This document shows, piece after piece, positions 6,088-12,880 of a stretch of DNA of 14,040 bases (the first letter of the stretch is position 1; the number at the start of each line of letters is the position of its first letter). The DNA is from Nitrosarchaeum sp. GTDB taxonomy: Archaea; Thermoproteota; Nitrososphaeria; Nitrososphaerales; Nitrosopumilaceae. The position numbers and the translations under genes were made by a program. Location of the stretch: the NCBI GenBank assembly GCA_016234975.1, contig JACRND010000149.1, positions 1 through 14,040 on the forward strand, given 5' to 3'. Below the pieces are notes generated by a model. It searched no databases. It worked only from the letters and a program-made list of their open reading frames with translations, and was not told the DNA's origin.

Positions 6088-7146
6088 ATGAATAAAGAGG
6101 CAATTCTTTATGAAAAATTACCTAACAAAAAAGTTCGTTGTACTGCTTGTGCAAGATATTGCGAGATGGCAGATGGACAAATTGGATTATGTGGAATACG
6201 TGGTAATGAAAATGGAAAGTTAGACTTATTTGTATATGGTAAAGTAATAGCAGGACATGTTGATCCGATAGAAAAAAAACCAGTTATTCATTACAACCCT
6301 GGATCTAAGGTATTTTCTATTGCTACAACTGGATGTAATTGGCTTTGTAAATATTGTCAAAATTATGATATCAGTCAAAGAAGAAAGATTGAGGGTACAG
6401 ATATGACTCCTGAACGAGTAGTAAAAATGGCAGTAGATAATGGTGCAGATGGGATTGCATATACATACAATGAACCATCCATATTCATTGAATTTGCAAG
6501 AGATTGTGGAGTAATAGCACATCAAAAAAATCTTTACAATGTATTTGTCTCAAATGGATATGATACTCCAGAATCAGTAAAAATGATGGGAGAATTTTTA
6601 GATTCTATAACAGTTGATTTTAAAGGTAATGCAGAACCTAATTTCACAAGAAAATTCATTGGAATCCCTGATCCACAACCTATTTTCGATACATTGTTAG
6701 AAATCCGTGATAAAACAAAAATTCATGTAGAGATAACGGATCTTATTGTTCCACGAGTTGGAGATAGTTTAGAATATGCAGAAAAATTATGTAAATTTAT
6801 TTATGATCAGTTTGGTCCAGAGATGCCTATTCATTTTTTACGTTTTCATCCAGATTATAAAATGATGGAATTTGATTCCACACCTGTTAAGACTTTGGAA
6901 AAACATCATGAAATTGCAAAAAAAATCGGATTAAAGTATGCATATATCGGAAATGTGTCAGGTCATCCTCTAGAGCATACTTATTGTCCTGAATGTAACA
7001 ATATTGTAATTAAGAGACATGGTTTTGATATTGAAGGTTGGAATCTTGATGAAATAAACAAATGCAAGTTTTGTGGAAACCAAATTCCAATTATTGGTAA
7101 GTTATCAAAAAATTATAAGAAAAACAGATTTCATTTTGTTCGTTGA
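6088..7146 (+). CDS. amrS: AmmeMemoRadiSam-type radical SAM enzyme (AmrS family)
   Basis: Radical SAM protein of the family named after its usual association with AMMECR1 and Memo proteins; its exact reaction is not settled as far as I know. The 352-residue product has an N-terminal Cys-rich region (Cys 18, 21, 25, 35, ending in GLCGIRGN), the radical SAM motif CNWLCKYC (83-90, ligands Cys 83, 87, 90), NEPSIF (128-133), and DLIVPRVGD (218-226), all typical of the family. A C-terminal zinc-ribbon-like part has CPEC (300-303) and CKFC (326-329). No Memo or AMMECR1 gene is nearby, so any partners are encoded elsewhere. The ATG was chosen over a TTG nine bases upstream because the shared TATA box places transcription start between the two. 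The 3' end overlaps the convergent hydrolase gene by 16 bases. Confidence 0.92.
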   Translation: MNKEAILYEKLPNKKVRCTACARYCEMADGQIGLCGIRGNENGKLDLFVYGKVIAGHVDPIEKKPVIHYNPGSKVFSIATTGCNWLCKYCQNYDISQRRKIEGTDMTPERVVKMAVDNGADGIAYTYNEPSIFIEFARDCGVIAHQKNLYNVFVSNGYDTPESVKMMGEFLDSITVDFKGNAEPNFTRKFIGIPDPQPIFDTLLEIRDKTKIHVEITDLIVPRVGDSLEYAEKLCKFIYDQFGPEMPIHFLRFHPDYKMMEFDSTPVKTLEKHHEIAKKIGLKYAYIGNVSGHPLEHTYCPECNNIVIKRHGFDIEGWNLDEINKCKFCGNQIPIIGKLSKNYKKNRFHFVR

Positions 7147-7784
7147 ATAGCTATTGCTCTCACTGGAGAACCAGTTGCATCTTTTAGTTTAAGTGGTAAA
7201 ATCACAAAATCAAATTGTTTTGAAGATATTTTATTAAGATTTGACAGATTTTCAACAATTAAGATATTATTTTTTGCAAGTATTTTATGGACACTAAAAG
7301 TTTTATCTTTTCCCAAATCTATGTTGGGTGAATCAATTCCAACTAAATTGATTTCTTTTGATACAAGATATGTAGCAGCTGATTCAGATAGACCAGGATT
7401 ATTAATAAAATAAGAGTCACTATTCAGATTTTTTTGCCATTTAGTATGAAAGATTATTGATGCGTGTTTTGGGATATTTCCATTTTTTCTTTCAAATGAA
7501 ACCAAGTCATTTTTGGTAATAGCTTGATTTTTCTCTTTTTTTATTTTTATTAATATGCCATTTCCTAGTAATCTATCAAGAGGTATTTGATGTATTTTTG
7601 CTCCATTTTTTACAAAATGATATGGTGCATCAAGATGAGTTCCAGTATGAGAACTAAGAAATAATAATTCAAGATTGTATCCGTCCTCTTTTAGTGTTGA
7701 CCAAAGAATGAATTGGGGTTTTGGGGAATTGGGAAAAGTAGGTATAGATTGCGATATTGTTAATGTAAGATCTATTGGTTTCAC
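7131..7784 (-). CDS. Cyclase family metal-dependent hydrolase (kynurenine formamidase-like)
   Basis: The 217-residue protein has the family signature HTGTHLDAPYHF (46-57), in which His46, His50, Asp52 and His56 match the metal-binding residues of bacterial kynurenine formamidase (KynB) and related amidohydrolases. The opening PIDLTLTISQSIPTFP (3-18) and the late segment LVGIDSPNIDLG (147-158) are also typical. The members hydrolyse amide or lactone bonds with zinc or manganese; the substrate cannot be read from the sequence, and no tryptophan-catabolism genes are nearby. GTG is the only reasonable start after the upstream stop. The gene ends inside the radical SAM coding region (16-base tail-to-tail overlap) and starts 63 bases from the divergent Lrp-like gene. 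Confidence 0.9.
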   Translation of the reverse strand: MKPIDLTLTISQSIPTFPNSPKPQFILWSTLKEDGYNLELLFLSSHTGTHLDAPYHFVKNGAKIHQIPLDRLLGNGILIKIKKEKNQAITKNDLVSFERKNGNIPKHASIIFHTKWQKNLNSDSYFINNPGLSESAATYLVSKEINLVGIDSPNIDLGKDKTFSVHKILAKNNILIVENLSNLNKISSKQFDFVILPLKLKDATGSPVRAIAIQRTK

Positions 7785-7847
7785 ACCAATGAATTCGTAT
7801 GGGTATTAATCAGTTTTTGAGATCTATGAAAGGTTAAATACTGTTTG

Positions 7848-8120
7848 ATGAAAATCTGCAATGTGCCTACAGCATATGTTTTATTGAATTCTGATCTAGG
7901 ATCTGATGAATCAATAATAGCTGATATCAAACGTATTCTCTCAAACGAGGAAGTGAATTATGAGGTTCAAGGAGTTTATGGAGTATATGATATAGTCTTA
8001 AAATTATCATCTAAAGATGCTGAAAAATTACGTACAATTATCACAAACAAAGTTAGGAAAATTGGTAAAATACAATCAACTTTAACAATGATGGTAATAG
8101 AAGAACAAGAAAATTTATAG
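7848..8120 (+). CDS. Stand-alone Lrp/AsnC effector-binding (RAM) domain protein
   Basis: The 90-residue protein matches the regulator-of-amino-acid-metabolism domain of Lrp/AsnC proteins: an N-terminal strand TAYVLLNSD, a helix ESIIADIKRIL, the turn region VQGVYGVYDIVLKL with the characteristic Gly-x-Tyr-Asp, then a helix and the final strand STLTMMVIEE. The DNA-binding helix-turn-helix is absent, so it cannot bind DNA by itself. In related proteins such domains form dimers or octamers that bind amino acids, and may modulate full-length Lrp proteins. ATG was preferred over the TTG immediately before it. A TTTTTT run follows the stop and may terminate the transcript. The last six bases overlap the end of the convergent aminotransferase gene. 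Confidence 0.9.
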   Translation: MKICNVPTAYVLLNSDLGSDESIIADIKRILSNEEVNYEVQGVYGVYDIVLKLSSKDAEKLRTIITNKVRKIGKIQSTLTMMVIEEQENL

Positions 8121-9266
8121 ATTTTTTATTGCATCAATAACTTGAAGTATTTCAGATTCAGAATTAAAAAAATGAGGAGATGCTCGCACAATCTTTTTTT
8201 CTAAAATTTCTCTAACAGCTAATACAATATTTTGTTTTTCTAATTTTTCTACTATTGTTTGTGGATCATGACCATCAAGATTGAAAGAAACTATACTAGT
8301 TCTTTCTTCAGGGATCTCTGATCCATAAAGAATAATATTTTTTATTTTAGATAACTCTTCTCTTAAAAGAGTTGAAAGATAGAGATTTTTTTTACGTATA
8401 TTTTCCATACCGAACTTAAGAAGATAATTTACTGATGATTCTAAACCTACCATTCCAACATAATTACGAAATCCTGTCTGGAATTTATCAGGGATATCTT
8501 TGAATGCTAGATTTGTATTATTATAGATCATTGCTGATTCTCCTCCAATTGTCATAGGTTCTAGTAATTCCTGTGATTTTTTGTTACAATAAAATAATCC
8601 TGTTCCCATAGGTCCACATAACCACTTAGAACCGTTAAAAGACATAAAATTACATTTGAACTTTGTCACATCAAAATTACCTATACATCCAACAGTTTGT
8701 GCACTATCTATGAAAAATGAAGTGTTATTTTCAATCATGTTGCCAATTTTTTCTACGGGTAATATAGAACCAGTATTGTATAATGCATGACTAATAGCTA
8801 CTAGCTTTGTATTATTATCAAGAAATGATTTAAGTTCGTCAAAATCGAAAAACCCATTTTTATCTATAGATAAATTTTTGATTTTGGTTTTATTTTGTAA
8901 TCGAAGCCAAGGATAGAAATTTGCATGATGTTCATTTGAGAATCCACGAATTATAAGGTTAGAATTTTGTTTAAATGATAGTCCGTTTGCCACCATGTTT
9001 ATTCCATCTGTGGTACTTTGAGTCAAGACAACTTCTTCTGGTTTACAATTGATAATTTTTGCAATAATTTTTCTAGTATTCCGTAATTTTTCAGTAACAA
9101 ATGGTTCAGAATCTATTGAATCAGGTCCTATAGAATTATAGAAAATTAGAAAATCTTTCATTGCTTCAATGCTTTGTAAAGGCATTAAGGAAACAGAAGC
9201 GTTATTTAGATAAATTTTACCAGAATTAGGAAAATCTTCTGATATATCTTTTGAAGCCAAATTCAT
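8115..9266 (-). CDS. Class V aminotransferase family PLP enzyme, not a typical cysteine desulfurase
   Basis: Fold-type I PLP enzyme of 383 residues. Visible landmarks are IYLNNASVSLMP (18-29), the phosphate-binding STTDGIN (84-90), NEHHANFYPW (111-120), SHALYNTG (159-166), FIDSAQTVG (185-193, with Asp187 for the PLP pyridine nitrogen), the Schiff-base Lys214 in NGSKWLCGP, and the substrate-carboxylate Arg361 in VRASPHFFN. In SufS/IscS enzymes a mobile loop with the catalytic Cys lies just before this last motif; here the segment VLAVREILEKKIVRAS is too short and has no Cys, so sulfur transfer is unlikely. An aminotransferase, epimerase (isopenicillin N epimerase-like) or lyase role is possible. 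The ATG start overlaps the longest reading of the divergent neighbour by 16 bases. Confidence 0.88.
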   Translation of the reverse strand: MNLASKDISEDFPNSGKIYLNNASVSLMPLQSIEAMKDFLIFYNSIGPDSIDSEPFVTEKLRNTRKIIAKIINCKPEEVVLTQSTTDGINMVANGLSFKQNSNLIIRGFSNEHHANFYPWLRLQNKTKIKNLSIDKNGFFDFDELKSFLDNNTKLVAISHALYNTGSILPVEKIGNMIENNTSFFIDSAQTVGCIGNFDVTKFKCNFMSFNGSKWLCGPMGTGLFYCNKKSQELLEPMTIGGESAMIYNNTNLAFKDIPDKFQTGFRNYVGMVGLESSVNYLLKFGMENIRKKNLYLSTLLREELSKIKNIILYGSEIPEERTSIVSFNLDGHDPQTIVEKLEKQNIVLAVREILEKKIVRASPHFFNSESEILQVIDAIKNL

Positions 9267-9922
9267 TATTATATCTGTCAGATGTTAAGATAGTGTTGGA
9301 TAAAAATCCTGAACAGATTTTAGATGAAGATTTAATATATGTAAAAAAAGAATTTTTGAATAAAAGTCCAAACATAATTTTATGTTCTGAACCTTTTCTT
9401 AAAGCTGAATTTCTGAATGAATTAATTGATTCTATTAACGATCCAGTGATTTTTTTAGATTTTGATTTACTTTATAGTGGTTATATCGTTTCAGAAATGA
9501 TTAAAAAAAATGATAGAGTAGAGATTTATCGTCCAAACAAGATAGACTGGAAAAAAATTGTATCTGAAATAGCAAAAAGAATATCAAATGAAAAATTCTT
9601 GGTGATAATTGATTCGTTTAATGGTTTTTACAGCATATTTGATGAGAAAGAATCTGGGAGATTCATTAATGCGTCATTAATGTTACTTTCATCTATTGGA
9701 AGAGAGTATGGTTCCCCAGTGATAATTACTGCTATTGTCCGAAAAAACGATGAGGATAGGTGGATTCTTTCTCCAGGAGGTAGGCACATTATTGATTCAA
9801 AAAAATCTGGAACGTATCATCTTAAGAGAATTGGTGATAGTTTGATACTTAGTTCATTAAATCAAGTTGGAACTGCTGAAAAAATATTTAAAATTAATTC
9901 TTCTAATTTTGCTGTATCATAA
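9251..9922 (+). CDS. RecA/RadA-like ATPase-fold protein with a degenerate Walker A, function unknown
   Basis: The 223-residue frame is long and uninterrupted. Its pattern resembles RecA-superfamily domains: strand PNIILC (40-45), a helix, strand DPVIFLDFD (64-72), a Walker-B-like FLVIIDSFN (116-124), then a helix and strand YGSPVIITAIV (153-163), and the late GGRHIIDSKKSGTYHLKRIGD, as in RadA/RadB. Where the P-loop GxxxxGKT should follow the first strand, the sequence is SEPFLKAE, without Gly-Lys-Thr, so ATP hydrolysis is doubtful. It could be a Rad51-paralogue-like accessory factor or a KaiC relative; this is inference. The TTG start shown lies inside the divergent aminotransferase gene. A TTATTATAT box near 9270 would fit a start at GTG 9293 or TTG 9296 instead, which loses 14-15 residues. 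Confidence 0.7.
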   Translation: MKPNSLLYLSDVKIVLDKNPEQILDEDLIYVKKEFLNKSPNIILCSEPFLKAEFLNELIDSINDPVIFLDFDLLYSGYIVSEMIKKNDRVEIYRPNKIDWKKIVSEIAKRISNEKFLVIIDSFNGFYSIFDEKESGRFINASLMLLSSIGREYGSPVIITAIVRKNDEDRWILSPGGRHIIDSKKSGTYHLKRIGDSLILSSLNQVGTAEKIFKINSSNFAVS

Positions 9923-9940
9923 AAGAGCGATCAAAATTTT

Positions 9941-9974
9941 AAACGGTGTTATAAAATCTGAAACGCCGTTATAA
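9941..9974. repeat. Two 14-base direct repeats, 20 bases apart, upstream of ferredoxin
   Basis: AAACGGTGTTATAA (9941-9954) and AAACGCCGTTATAA (9961-9974) agree at 12 of 14 positions and start exactly 20 bases apart, about two helical turns. Each contains AAC-three bases-GTT, an inverted half-site pair. They lie just upstream of the proposed ferredoxin TATA box, where an archaeal activator would bind. Alternatively each GTTATAA could itself serve as a TATA box. Confidence 0.55.
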
Positions 9975-9991
9975 TTCTTATTTTTTGGGTA

Positions 9992-10000
9992 AATTATATT
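9992..10000 (+). promoter_or_regulatory. TATA box of the ferredoxin gene
   Basis: AATTATATT is centred about 32 bases before the ferredoxin ATG, giving a predicted leader of only a few bases. It follows the paired 14-base repeats by 17 bases. Confidence 0.5.
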
Positions 10001-10027
10001 AAGATCAAAAGACGAAAAAAATTCGTT

Positions 10028-10327
10028 ATGCCAGTAGGAATTATTCCAGACATCAGCGAACAAATGTGTATTGGATGCGCACTATGTGTAGAAATCTGTA
10101 CAACATTGGGACCAGATGTACTTAGAGTAAAACCAGTCGAAGGCTGGAAGAGAGGGAAAGCATTTGTCTTCTACCCAGAAAGATGTATCTCTGATGGAGC
10201 ATGCATCGGTGTTTGCCCAACAAAGGCAATATTTTGGATGAGACCAATGGACTTTACTGTTGGACAACCAGTTCCACTCTACAAGAACTCAGTCTTCGTC
10301 AAAGGTTGGACCGAATTAATCGATTAG
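10028..10327 (+). CDS. Dicluster ferredoxin with one Asp-containing cluster motif
   Basis: Small soluble electron carrier of 99 residues. The first motif is CIGCALCVEIC (Cys 14, 17, 20, 24). The second is CISDGACIGVCP (Cys53, Asp56, Cys59, Cys63), in which the usual second Cys is Asp. In Sulfolobus-type ferredoxins and in Pyrococcus ferredoxin the same CxxDxxC arrangement gives a [3Fe-4S] or an Asp-ligated [4Fe-4S] cluster. Here the first site should hold a normal [4Fe-4S] cluster. A 36-residue tail rich in aromatic residues follows, which is longer than in minimal bacterial ferredoxins. Codon use is richer in C-ending codons (GAC, ATC, TTC, TAC) than in neighbouring genes, which suggests high expression. 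Possible partners are 2-oxoacid:ferredoxin oxidoreductases or respiratory enzymes. Clear ATG with TATA box. Confidence 0.93.
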   Translation: MPVGIIPDISEQMCIGCALCVEICTTLGPDVLRVKPVEGWKRGKAFVFYPERCISDGACIGVCPTKAIFWMRPMDFTVGQPVPLYKNSVFVKGWTELID

Positions 10328-10337
10328 ATTAGGTCAT

Positions 10338-10376
10338 CATTTTTAATTTCTTTTTATTATTTTAGATTTTAACAAG
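10338..10376 (+). terminator. T-rich transcription terminator after ferredoxin
   Basis: Starting about ten bases after the ferredoxin stop are several T runs (TTTTT, TTTCTTTTT, TTATTTT, then TTTT). Archaeal RNA polymerase stops at such U-rich tracts without needing a hairpin. Confidence 0.5.
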
Positions 10377-10404
10377 GTGCCAAATTTACTATTATCTAAT
10401 ATGA

Positions 10405-10418
10405 GAAATACCTATTTC
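10405..10418. repeat. Short inverted repeat in the ferredoxin-PII intergenic region
   Basis: GAAATA-CC-TATTTC forms a perfect 6-base inverted repeat with a two-base centre, flanked by ATATGA and ATAT. The 248-base gap between the ferredoxin and PII genes holds otherwise only AT-rich sequence, the T-rich terminator and the PII promoter; I see no small gene or RNA in it. Possible regulator site, unproven. Confidence 0.3.
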
Positions 10419-10544
10419 ATATTTTCAGAAAAGTCAGTATTGGTAAAAATATTAACTCTACAACTTTATCATTAGAATTTAATTATCAGATTTTGAAAAC
10501 TATTTTCTATTTTTAATTAAAATTGTGTGATAATCTAAAGTATC

Positions 10545-10553
10545 TTTTTAAAT
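10545..10553 (+). promoter_or_regulatory. TATA box of the PII-family gene
   Basis: TTTTTAAAT is centred about 27 bases before the ATG of the PII-family gene, the spacing of a leaderless archaeal transcript. Confidence 0.5.
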
Positions 10554-10575
10554 CGCTACAGGACACAGAATCATC

Positions 10576-10902
10576 ATGAAACGAATTGAAGCTATAGTAC
10601 AAAGTGAAGTTTCAAAGCAGGTTGTAAGAGCAATAAGAAAAGCAGGAGTTGGGGGAGTCACATTGATTCAATCTCTGGGGCAAGGAGCAGGTGAACGACC
10701 TGAAATTGGAGGACATCAAATTGAATTTAATTCAACTGATGTTATAGTTACAGTGGTTCATGATTCAATAGTGAATTCTGTGGTTTCAGCTATCATGGAT
10801 GTTGCTCATACGGGACAAAAAGGTGATGGGAAAATTTTTGTTACAAATGTAGAAGAATCATATGATATTAGTACGAAAGAAAAATCATCTGAATTGATTT
10901 GA
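10576..10902 (+). CDS. Divergent PII family (GlnB/GlnK-like) signalling protein
   Basis: PII proteins are trimers that sense ATP/ADP and 2-oxoglutarate and control nitrogen and carbon proteins. The 108-residue product has the family start MKRIEAIVQSE, the helix-to-loop segment AGVGGVTLIQ (23-32) and the B-loop TGQKGDGKIFV (79-89). The T-loop region (about 35-56) is some two residues shorter than in E. coli GlnB and has no Tyr, so uridylylation at Tyr51 is impossible. The Lys that contacts 2-oxoglutarate (Lys58 in E. coli) and the C-terminal Arg residues of the nucleotide site have no clear counterpart (NVEESYDISTKEK). It therefore probably binds a different set of effectors or partners. No ammonium transporter gene is adjacent, unlike typical glnK-amt pairs. 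ATG with a well-placed TATA box. Confidence 0.9.
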   Translation: MKRIEAIVQSEVSKQVVRAIRKAGVGGVTLIQSLGQGAGERPEIGGHQIEFNSTDVIVTVVHDSIVNSVVSAIMDVAHTGQKGDGKIFVTNVEESYDISTKEKSSELI

Positions 10903-10921
10903 TTGGATTTTCAGTTATTAT

Positions 10922-12688
10922 TTAATTTTTAATATTATTAGGTATGTTCTTTCTGGAAACAAGATATCCTGAATAACCTGACTCTGGAGATGTGATTTCA
11001 CTATCTATTTTTTTAAATATATAATCATCAAAAATTTTGGCGCTATCATAGAATTCTTCGCCAATAATCAATCTATTTGCAGGAGCAATTCTATTTATCT
11101 TGGCACAGCGATTTACAGTATTTCCAAAAATATCATTAACGGAAGATGTGGATGTTTTTGCTATTCTAACAATGCCATAAGTAGAACTAATTCTGTAATC
11201 AAAAATGGGCAGTTTTTGTTTTTCTAATTTTTTTACTATATTATCATGTAATTCACCTAAAGTTAAGCAACAATCAAGACATTTTCTTAATGTAGATTCT
11301 TCTTCTAAGTGTATAACTGGAAAATAAAACAATAATGCATCACCAATATTTTTTACTACTATACCACCAAAGTTTCTGACAGTTTCAGCAATAGAATTAA
11401 GAAAAATTTTATAAAATTCACTAGTTTCCGATTCAGATAATTTAGAAGTAATTTTTGTTGAATTCATAATATCTACCATACATACACAGTATTTTTCGCT
11501 GTAATCAGAAAATTGTAATAGAATATCTTCTTGTTGTTTTATGACATCTTCTTTTTCTTTAATTTCAATTAATGATTTCTGGAGTTTTTCAGTCATGGAA
11601 TCAAATGCATAAGATAGCTCACCAATTTCATCTCTTGTTGTAATGTTGGTTCGAACATGAAAATCTCCACTTGCAACTTGATTTGCAGCATTTTTTAATT
11701 TTATTAGAGGTCGTGACATAGATTTTGAAATTATAAATGCAGTAATGATCATGATAGTTGTAATTATTAGACCTGTTTGAAAAATTCTATTTTGAAGTAC
11801 TAAAATCGGTTGAATTGTTTCTGTTTCATCAATTTCTGCAAGCAAAATAAATCCCAAGTCCTTAGCACAGTATGAAGAACCATAGATGTTGATTTTTCTA
11901 TAATCAGGATAAAATCCTGTAAATTCTTCTCCTTCTCTAAAACATTTTTGAACAGGAATAGTATCAACTTTTTGTTTGAAGATGGCATTGTTTATGAATC
12001 TAGATTCTGATAGCATTAAAAAGCCGTCATTTACAATGTAAACTTCTCCAGTTTTCCCTAGGCCACTTCTATCAAGTAAGATACTATCTAATGATTCAGT
12101 TCTCATTCTTGAGATAATTACTCCTATCGGATCATCATTTTTTTTACTATCTTGAGCAAAAATTGGAGAAACCACAATCATTTTCTTGCCGGTAGGCGTT
12201 GGCTCAAAATCAATAATTGATTTTTTTAATCCTTTTTGAAATAGCGGATCATGAAGAAAATTATTGTCAGTTAGTTTGCCAAGTGAAAAGAAAACTTTTC
12301 CATTTATTCCAATAATTTTTACATCTTCAAAACCAATTGAAAATCCAACTAGTGTTTGAAATGCTTGAATTTGAGTAAGAAAGTCTCTACGTTTACTTTC
12401 CATCACTTTATCAAGCTCATTTTCAGGTGTTTCATTTAATTCAGTAACAAGAATTTTTATCATTGGATCATTTGCTAGAATTTTATTTTGTTCAATTCGT
12501 GATTCAAAAAGAAGTCTTAGAGTATTACCACGTACTGTAGATTCACCAAGTAGAAGATTATTGGCTCTTTCTATTAGAATTTGTTCAGCATAGTTAAAAC
12601 TCAAGTAGGCTGTAATTAGAAGTGTAACTACAGATACTATAATTACTAAAAGTATTAATTTTTTATCTATACTAAATGAAATTTGCAA
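10922..12688 (-). CDS. Membrane-bound class III adenylyl cyclase with extracytoplasmic sensor and HAMP domain
   Basis: Predicted cAMP-forming receptor of 588 residues. Order: TM1 (about 10-31); an extracytoplasmic region (32-300) with a Cache-like pattern (VKIIGINGKVFFS, LGKTGEVYIVNDGFLML); TM2 (303-321); HAMP (322-375); a short coiled coil (370-392); and the cyclase domain (398-580). Catalytic residues are visible: metal-binding Asp406 (VDIMNST) and Asp450 (KNIGDALLF), adenine-selecting Lys446 and Asp519 (VNDIFGN), and transition-state Asn526. The Arg normally four residues after this Asn is Lys530 (NRCAK), so the activity may be altered. The substrate determinants suggest ATP rather than GTP. 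TTG is the only plausible start, since in-frame stops lie upstream; the ATATAAAA near 12708 is only 20 bases away. It converges on the PII gene with a 19-base gap. Confidence 0.93.
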   Translation of the reverse strand: MQISFSIDKKLILLVIIVSVVTLLITAYLSFNYAEQILIERANNLLLGESTVRGNTLRLLFESRIEQNKILANDPMIKILVTELNETPENELDKVMESKRRDFLTQIQAFQTLVGFSIGFEDVKIIGINGKVFFSLGKLTDNNFLHDPLFQKGLKKSIIDFEPTPTGKKMIVVSPIFAQDSKKNDDPIGVIISRMRTESLDSILLDRSGLGKTGEVYIVNDGFLMLSESRFINNAIFKQKVDTIPVQKCFREGEEFTGFYPDYRKINIYGSSYCAKDLGFILLAEIDETETIQPILVLQNRIFQTGLIITTIMIITAFIISKSMSRPLIKLKNAANQVASGDFHVRTNITTRDEIGELSYAFDSMTEKLQKSLIEIKEKEDVIKQQEDILLQFSDYSEKYCVCMVDIMNSTKITSKLSESETSEFYKIFLNSIAETVRNFGGIVVKNIGDALLFYFPVIHLEEESTLRKCLDCCLTLGELHDNIVKKLEKQKLPIFDYRISSTYGIVRIAKTSTSSVNDIFGNTVNRCAKINRIAPANRLIIGEEFYDSAKIFDDYIFKKIDSEITSPESGYSGYLVSRKNIPNNIKN

Positions 12689-12843
12689 TTCAGTCCTTTG
12701 TTAATTTTATATGAATATCAATTCTTCTAGTATTTTCAACTATAATACCTATTTCCATGAAGGAAGTATGTAAATAATTATATTCCATTAAAGAAATTAC
12801 TCATTTTAAAAAATAGATTTGTGTTTAACAACTAAATTAGAAG

Positions 12844-12880
12844 ATTTAGATTAAATTTTTATTTTCTAGAGAATCTAAAT
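12844..12880. repeat. Inverted repeat spanning the stop codon of the J-domain gene
   Basis: ATTTAGATT (12844-12852) and AATCTAAAT (12872-12880) are perfect 9-base inverted copies separated by 19 bases that contain the stop codon. In the minus-strand mRNA they could form a 3'-end hairpin. A T6 run follows some 30 bases further (12813-12808). The rest of the 170-base gap up to the cyclase gene holds nothing else I can identify. Confidence 0.4.

Noticed and set aside
6226..6525. Minus-strand open frame of 99 codons opposite the radical SAM gene.
   Set aside because: It lies wholly inside a conserved gene, and its protein is an unlikely mix rich in Tyr, Ile and Cys with no family pattern; it is a shadow of the real coding frame.
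10328..10575. Possible small RNA or C/D-box RNA in the ferredoxin-PII gap.
   Set aside because: No paired C and D boxes or stable stem were seen; only T runs, a short inverted repeat and the PII promoter.
11649..11660. GGTTCGAAC, reminiscent of a tRNA T-arm.
   Set aside because: It lies within the HAMP-coding part of the adenylyl cyclase, and no acceptor or anticodon arms can be built around it.
12744..12755. AATACCTATTTC occurs here and at 10407-10418, both intergenic.
   Set aside because: A 12-base match is expected by chance several times in a 14-kb AT-rich window, and the two copies have different orientation and distance relative to their neighbouring genes.
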